From: Strigamia acuminata
Taxonomy: Eukaryota; Arthropoda; Chilopoda; Geophilomorpha; Linotaeniidae
Direction of reading: 5' to 3'
NCBI GenBank assembly: GCA_949358305.1
Contig: OX442321.1
Location: 3,497,605 to 3,561,604 of the forward strand
Length of the DNA: 64,000 nt
The notes beneath the pieces were generated by a model. The model ran no database searches. It saw only the letters and a program-made list of their open reading frames with translations, and was not told the origin of the DNA. Shown here piece after piece: positions 57,277 to 64,000 of this stretch (the first letter of the stretch is position 1; the number at the start of each line of letters is the position of its first letter). The translations under genes were made by a program, and so were the position numbers.

Positions 57277-60052
57277 TTACAAAATGAATTTAACAATAAT
57301 TAGTTCAAATACACCAATAATTAAAGACATTAAAATCGCACCCATTAAGATTATAAAAGGTCCAATTATTTGACCAAACGAAACTGGATTAAAATTATCT
57401 ACTAAAGATTCCGGCGGCTGGGGAAAGAAATGTTGATATTCAACTGATAAGATTCCACACTCCTTCAATAATAAAAATCTGTGAGAGAAAATTTTTCAAT
57501 TTTTGTTTGATAATAAAAATGACTGCTATTTGTTTACTTGCGATTGAAATAATCCATATAAGCAAATTGTTTCGAATATCCCAACGATATAGGTCGTCTT
57601 ATCACATACTGAGATGCAGCAGCAAAACTGTAATTTCCATAAATAACATTTCGTGGATAAATGAATCCAAATTTTCCACCGTACGCCAAATCAATTCCAT
57701 CACGAACAGTACGAACTTTCAAAACAGTTTTATTTTCGTAAGGTGGTTTCTATTAAAAATAACTGTTTTATAAAATTAACCAAATACCATCTTTATCGTA
57801 ATACCTGGAATATCTGTTCACTAGTACCGCCTTTTATAATCGCTGGCAAATAGTCTGTATTTTCCAACATGTCGTCAAGGGAGGAAAAAGGAACTTTGTT
57901 GTCCGTTGTTGCAAGCAAAGAAGTTAGTGTGGAATTGTAACTAGCCCACAGCAACATCGAAAATGTGACATAGACTATGAAGACAATTTTCATGGCCTTC
58001 AATGAAAATGTATTGAAATTTCCTAAAATATAGTGAAGACAAAGATATCAATTATTTTCGGTTCATTTCCCGTAAATACGGCATGAACCTTGTGTCACAA
58101 TTGGCCAACAAAGCAGGACATTGTTAATTGAATTTAAAAAACAACTCTGATAATGTTTTGTGCTTGATAAACGACTTGCTAATACACTGATAAAAATAAC
58201 CATCAAGCTTGTTGCAAATACGCACAGCCACATTTCTAAATTGAACTGTTGCAAATAGAAACCGTAATTCCATTCGCGCCCATCTAATTTCCTATACAAA
58301 ATTTCAAACAGAATTGGATAGAATTGCGGTGAGAAGTTTACGTAGTCTTTTCTCTGTCTGGTCATGGCAAGCCCAGTAGAAATGTCGGCCGTCTAAACAA
58401 AATGAGACTTAATATAAAATTCCAAATACCGTATTTTACCGAATAAGAGTCGCCCTTGAATAGTAGCCGCGGCTATATACTTTCAATGAACGTAATAGTA
58501 AGATATTGGCCACTATTTAAAATAAGAGCTGCCCCCGAATTGGAGCCGCCCCCGAATTAAAGCCGCAGCTCAAAGTGGCAGTTTTGAATAAGAGCCGCGG
58601 CTCTTATTTGGTAAAATACGGTATCAATTTATTAGCTAATGATGTGTAATACACACCCCTTGTGTAAGATCACTTATCATCCCTGTCCAACTGCCATTTA
58701 CAAAGACTCCAAATCGACGATGTTTGTTCGGAATAATTTCAAAACTTGAAAGTTTTTAGAAATTTAGACAATCAATACAAGTAACTAAATTCAATCTTTG
58801 TGTACATTTTACCTTGTATTAAATTGAGTTTTAAAAATGTTGAAAACTTCTCCAAAATAACCTCCTAGTATTACTAAATTATTTACACAAGCTAATGTAA
58901 TTTCTAGTGGATACTATAGTAAAAACATTTAAAAAGTAAGCCTGTTCAATGTGTCTTACTTACCTCAACGACTGTTAATCTTATTTCCTTTCCCAAAAGC
59001 TGAATTTCTCCGTCCTCTTGGATATTTCTAATCTTTTTTTCCAAGACTTTCAGAATCCACACTTAAAAATTAATTATTTTGAACACAACTTACATATTGA
59101 TCATCACAACTTAGTCGTAAAAACGATTTTCTTGCATCAATTCTTTGCCATTTGTATCCCAAATACAGAAATTTGTTCTGCAATATAGATCATTTAATGA
59201 TCCATCAAGAGAATGTTTCTGCTCTAATATAACCAAATGAAAATGAATTATAAATGCACAACAAAAACCTAAAACTGGAGGTTATCAATACCACACGAAG
59301 CAAATACTTTTCCAAAAACGATTAAGAGATGTTACTTAAAAACCTAACATGCAGCAACAGTGCTGGACTGGCCCGGCGGGCTACCGGGAGTTTCCCGGTG
59401 GCCCGTGGCTGCTGTGTCCTGTCGCGGCCTGCTGTGGCCTGTCCCGACTTCGTTAATTGTGGCCCGGACACCCAGATTTCCCGGCCATAAATTTGTTCCC
59501 AGTCCAGCCCTGTGCAGCAATGAGCAAAAATTGTCGGTTTTTAGTCAAACCGTTGCCATCGCAGCTATAATTTTCCGATGTTTAGTTTTAAAGTTTGAAT
59601 TTTCGCTGAATAAATGGAGTATCACAAATTGTGTGATAACGCAGTAACATTTTGACTTTACTATGTTAATGTGTGGTCAGAAACAGTTTTTGTGTATGAT
59701 TTTGGTATTATAGATTCTTAGGTGATGATTATAAGATTGTGAGTATTAATATCTTACCTCGGAATTACTTTTCAAAAAATCGTCTGAAACCAATATAAAA
59801 TGCTTTTGAAATTATAATTAAACACTATACCGGTATACAGTATACCACATAGCCATTTACCATTATTCGAAATCAGAGTCACACTAGAACATTTGGTTGT
59901 GTAGAATTGTACCATTTTGGTCTTATTGTAACCAAGAGAACATGCTTTAACACAAATTTTAGCTATTTATTTTGTGTCATTTTCTATGATACTCAAAAAT
60001 GTTTTAACTCACATGTTTGAAGCGATATGATTACGAGTACAAGAAGAATCAT
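57277..60052 (-). CDS. IR-like receptor copy D, complete
   Basis: Eleven exons: 60052-60013, 59962-59861, 59783-59758, 59177-59094, 59032-58964, 58913-58813, 58744-58657, 58392-58089, 58022-57805, 57749-57538, 57478-57277; 1446 nt, 481 aa, in phase and without stops, with the same exon lengths as copy B. It has a signal peptide (MILLVLVIISLQT), a Cys-containing prefix, and S1 (LTVVEYPLEITL, SWTGMISDLTQG, MTRQRKDYVNFSPQF). M1 is EMWLCVFATSLMVIFISVLA, M3 contains YNSTLTSLLATT, then S2 and M4. Introns carry two MITEs (58429 and 59358). It is predicted to be a ligand-gated channel subunit of the divergent IR type; ligand and partners are unknown. Confidence 0.85.
58429..58621. mobile_element. 193-bp MITE, TA target
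   Basis: CCGTATTTTACCGAATAAGA at the left and its near-complement at the right are flanked by TA (58427-58428 and 58622-58623). It is inserted in the intron between exons 7 and 8 of IR copy D and is absent from A and B. Confidence 0.88.
59358..59512. mobile_element. 155-bp non-autonomous hAT-type element
   Basis: The ends are CAGTGCTGGACTGGCCCGG and CCCAGTCCAGCCCTG. A perfect 8-bp target duplication TGCAGCAA flanks it (59350-59357 and 59513-59520). It lies in intron 3 of IR copy D. A decayed relative is at 13522. Confidence 0.92.
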
Positions 60053-60430
60053 TATGAGCCTTTACCAGTGTTAATACAATACGAGTAAGGTATTATGATA
60101 AAACTGTTTGCTAGAAATGACCAAGATGTCTTGAGTTTAACTGAATGCACTGCTTGAACAAGCCCTGTGCTGATGAGAATGTTATTTACCAGACAAAACA
60201 ATATTGATTTTAATCATACAATGAACAGAATCATACATTTTTAATCTTAGTTTGGCAAATTGATCATTTTTCTCTTGTGCTGGTAAAAGTTAATTGACTG
60301 CTAATTCATGTTATTAGTGCAAATTAAACTGTTCGTGCCTTCACGTAAGCTTCGTGTATGAGTTCTCGTGGCACTTAGCCACTGACCTTTTACCAGCAAG
60401 AAAGTCAGCAGTGATTTTGCGAATTAATTG
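60053..60430. repeat. 5' flank of IR copy D, shared with IR copy A
   Basis: It is collinear with 43534-43990 and contains no coding region. Confidence 0.65.
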
Positions 60431-60464
60431 GTGAATGGCACGTCAGCTTCGTGTATGCGTTCTT

Positions 60465-60960
60465 TAGTCTGTGACCGTCAGGCCACCTGGGGTGACCTAC
60501 GTCACTGCCATTCACCACCATACGGCCCCAAGATCACCCCCTGATTGGGCAAGGTGATCTAGCCCGGGGGAAGGAGGGAGCTCAGTGGTGTGTGGAGGAG
60601 ATGCAGAGAGAGAGAGTGCGGACACCGACCAGGACGGTCGTGTGTTGACAGAGTTCCAGGGTGTTGTAGTATTGAGGGGACAAGACGTGTCCCGGCTCAG
60701 AGGACTCTGCACTCCTTCCCATTCACCACAGCGACGCTCAGTGTCTGGGTTACCCCACGATGCAGCCTCCATGAGTGGCCACTGCGGGCTGTAGGTAAGT
60801 ACAGCATGAATGTAATGTTGAACCGACCACGTCACTCATTGGGCTCACGCCCAGTGTGTGACGGGTCGGTTGCCGGTGCGGCGTGCCTTCGTGGCACCCC
60901 CGCAACGGGTAGCGGGAATCCCCATACCCCTAGACAACACTAATAAAGGCCAACCAACCA
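60465..60960 (+). repeat. GC-rich dispersed repeat, copy 1
   Basis: It begins near GTGACCGTCAGGCCACCTGG. It shares GGAGGGAGCT, GTGTGTGACGGGTCGG and CCCCTAGACAAC…TAAAGGCC, in order, with the copy at 61150. Both end near an AATAAA- or ATTAAA-like signal and are GC-rich in an AT-rich region. ORFs on both strands are not conserved. It resembles the 3' end of a retroposon; the family was not recognised. Confidence 0.65.
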
Positions 60961-61043
60961 ATATTAGGGGAGTTTCCGTTATTTACGTGAGTATGCGTCC
61001 CAAACCAGTGTCTTCAGTCCCCTGATTGCACTGGCGAAGACCA

Positions 61044-62162
61044 TACCAGTCAAACACAAATGAGTTCAAAAAAACAATTTCTTGAATCATTTCTCTGCCA
61101 TTTGTATTCTAAATATTTATATTCGTTCTGCAATAGACAGCATTTAATGATGAGGTTGTGACCGTTTGGCCACCCTAGTGGCCTATGTCACTCGACACAC
61201 CACCTGGTGGCCCCAAGCCGTCCCCATCTTGGAGGAGTAGACCGGCCTAGCTGGAGAGGAGGGAGCTGAGTGGTGTCGTGAGAGAGAGACGTTGCTGAGA
61301 GAGCCGAGGGTGAAGACGTGCCACGGTGAGCTGCTACGGTCTCAACCACGGCAGAGACAACTGCTGACTGTGCTCCTCTCACCATTCACCACTGTGATGC
61401 TCAGCAGCAGAAAGAGCTGCCTGCTGCAGCCTCCATGAGCGGCTACATGGGTCATATGGGTAAGTACGGCAGAATATTCGTCCGACGCGACCGACCACAT
61501 CACTCATGGGACTTAGGTCCTGTGTGTGACGGGTCGGACGCCGGTGTAGCGTGCTTAAAAGGACAGCCACACATTAAGGTAGGTGACCCAACCCCTAGAC
61601 AACGATTAAAGGCCAAAACCCAACAATCTGAGTCCCTGTCTTGTTATCATGTGATGTATGCGTCCCTCCCGCTGTGGTAAATCCCCATACCATTGCTGGT
61701 AAGACCATATCCCAGTCACAAGGTGGAAGAAAAAATCACCACAACTTAAAATGCAAAGCTAACTATGTAAAACGTGGTATACGAGTAAATACCTTAACAA
61801 TTACAATTACAATAAGAATAAACAAAAACACATAAAGACAAAAACTCGACCACTTTTTATCAACATATCCATACCCTACCTTGGCAATCCTTTTCAAAAG
61901 GTTCTCTACAATCAAGATAATCACTCAAAAAATTATAATCAAAACACTATACAAGTCTACACCGTACATACCATTATTTAAAATTAGAATAATACTACAA
62001 CATCTAGTTGGGTTGAATTGTAAGGTTTCAGTTTCATTGTCACCGATGACACACACTATACAACAAAATTAAGCTCCTTTTTAACGAATTATTTTCTTCC
62101 ATATTCAAATGCTTTTACTTACATGTGTGGAGCAAAAAGATCATGAATACCAGAAGAAACAT
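61044..62162 (-). pseudogene. IR-like fragment F: exons 1-4 only
   Basis: Exon 1 (62162-62123) encodes MFLLVFMIFLLHT, exon 2 62055-61972, exon 3 61905-61880, and exon 4 ends at 61127 (NEYKYLEYKWQRNDSR…). GC-rich repeat copy 2 lies in intron 3. No exon 5-11 homologue follows; the sequence passes into GC-rich repeat copy 1. It is the most diverged copy of the array. Confidence 0.65.
61150..61640 (+). repeat. GC-rich dispersed repeat, copy 2
   Basis: This is a diverged direct copy of 60465-60960. It lies directly beside exon 4 of IR fragment F. Confidence 0.65.
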
Positions 62163-64000
62163 TATGAATAACACCAAATAGTCTGAAGTTAAGAACGTAT
62201 TAAATTAATGCAATCGTTCTTATTGCTGTGTCAAAAGGGCAAATAGTAGGAAGTTTAAACTCTGTTTCGCTCCTGAATGGCACCAATAATTTAACCGATC
62301 ACAAATGAGGACGTGTATTGAAAAGCATTATCGATTTAACGAAACAGAATGTTTGACAAGCATTAAGCTGATGAAAATGTTTTGGTAAACAACACTCTTG
62401 AGAATTGCTGATAAAAAGTAAATTGAGTTTTAGTGGTCATTGTGAACTCAATTCTATGTACGCCTACAACTTACTGGATGTTTATTGCTATTCTACAAAT
62501 AGCTGAAATCGAAGCTGATGGTTGGTCTATTTTTTGCGCCTTAATTTAGCTGACCATAGGGGATTTGATTAGTTTCAGTTACACAGTTCTGCAATATTGA
62601 AATAAGCCACAGACTAAAGTGTTATATTGAACGAAAACAAAATTGGTTTACTTCTGGATTAAATAGTTACATCGCTGGATACATTGAGATGCGAACAACA
62701 TAAAAACGAAACTAAGGAGTGACCACGCCAAATATAGCTGCGCGCCACCACGTGACTACAAAATTAATTGCCCAGGCGAAGACCATAGCAGTCACAAGTC
62801 AGCAACGAGCTTTGTGTAGAAATATTAGCTTTAATTATTTAGAAGGTAATTTGGCAGTTTGTCATTGAATTGAAAAAATAATACATGGTTGGGACCGCAG
62901 AAGGACAATCGCTAGGCAATTAGCACAAGTTTAACACAAAAATTCGATACAGCGTGTTTCCATTTTCTTGGAAGAATTGATTAAGTTTGTTGACATTGTG
63001 CGAATTATTTGAGGACTGACATGACAGCTTCCTGTACGAGTTCTTTTCCTACAAATGAAGTTTTTTTTTAAATTTTATTTTAACCAAACTTGGGAAAAGT
63101 GTTTGCGATTCTAATATTTTAATCCAAAATTTGTTGGCAACTGAAATTATGAGCTAGTTTTTCTTGTAAGATTTATGTAACTCAAAATCAAACGGGGCAC
63201 ATTCGTTGGCATTTGTTTCGACTAATTGATATGATTACAATGGTCTCATTTGTATAATTTTATAAATAACGTTAGTTGTCGGTTAACCAAATAGTGGTAA
63301 TACAAATTTTCACCCGATGATACTACGGTCAGTCAATGCTCTAAATAAAGGTTACGACAGTTTGGCAACTGAAACCGGACTTTAGAGATAAGTTAGTTTA
63401 GTTTAACCAGTGGGTGCATTTTTTAGAAAATTTCAGAAAGTCTTTAATGGCAATAATGTATAAAACATATCGCAGTTTTGGCAAGTTTGATATGTTTGTT
63501 TTCATTTACGCTAACAATCACCTACCATGTTGTGAGAAAAGATTTTAGCTAAACAGTGAACTTGTGTGCAAGAGATAAAATAAAGTATGGAGTTGTGAGT
63601 TTTCTCAAATCAGTTAACATTTATTTATGTAAATATATGATTAAACTTATATAAGACCGACAAATGGCCAAATTAATATAATGCATTAACCTATACAAGT
63701 ACAATTTAATGGCCTGAACCCTAAAATAATATAATTTTGCAATGCTGTTCTATCGGTTCAGATAAGAGAAAAGCTTCCCTTTTATCTAGAAATAAAGAAT
63801 TATTGGTCCGATTTAACTTCTCGCTTGGTTCCATGGTTCTATAAGGATGTAATTTGTTATAATTATCATACGAGAGGTACGGTTGGCTTTGCTTGCATTG
63901 CCACAACTTTGGTTGGTCATTGATTTGGGTAACTGCTTGCAATTAGCGATCAATTGACCGCTTATAAATGCTAAGGAATTTATAAATGGAAGTTGGTTGG
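62163..64000. other. right-hand region, no gene seen
   Basis: AT-rich sequence without supported coding regions. A 73-codon minus-strand ORF at 63721-63942 has no family features. The last 50 bp (63950-63999) repeat 55999-56048. Confidence 0.5.

Noticed and set aside
60512-60943. Protein-coding ORFs on both strands in the GC-rich repeat
   Set aside because: Frames are not preserved in the second copy at 61150, so coding is unlikely.

Overview
This window is nuclear DNA from an invertebrate, most likely an arthropod. It is AT-rich, with spliced GT-AG genes and many short introns. It holds sigma-class glutathione S-transferases, an astacin, a full ADAMTS protease and a tandem cluster of short receptors with the ionotropic receptor (IR) fold, a group best known in arthropods. 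The species cannot be named from the sequence.

Layout. (1) 1-11146: the 3' part of a Ty3/gypsy-like LTR retrotransposon (end of pol, an extra spliced 3' ORF, 3' LTR). A complete Ty1/copia element (3169-10070, minus strand) has inserted into the extra ORF; its two LTRs look identical and it has a GGCTT target duplication. (2) 11244-11541: a long near-perfect hairpin with tRNA-like sequence. (3) 12404-14635 (minus): a complete seven-exon astacin, 248 aa. (4) 16694-31186 (plus): a complete 23-exon ADAMTS gene, 1038 aa, with the domain order and motifs of the ADAMTS2/3/14 procollagen N-propeptidase group. Its introns are full of minisatellites and small DNA transposons. (5) 32179-39455 (minus): three tandem five-exon sigma GST genes; a fourth lies at 52263-53575. 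(6) 40740-62162 (minus): six copies of one 11-exon IR-like gene. Two are intact (481 aa each), one is full length but carries stop codons, and three are fragments. GST4 sits inside this array.

The exon models were built by eye from splice sites, reading phase and paralogue comparison. For the astacin, ADAMTS, four GST and two intact IR genes, the summed exons give a length divisible by three and one open frame ending in a stop, which is strong internal support.

How the genes may work together: the astacin and ADAMTS are secreted matrix proteases. The GSTs would act in detoxification or prostaglandin-type chemistry, and perfect antioxidant-response-element matches lie near GST1 and GST3. The IR-like genes are predicted chemosensory channels. 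The GST/IR interleaving could be mechanistic (odorant clearance) or simply the by-product of a duplication-prone locus. Much of the remaining sequence is non-autonomous hAT and TA-targeting elements, many with intact target duplications, and arrays of 10/20/30-bp minisatellites in which A- and T-runs recur about once per helical turn.
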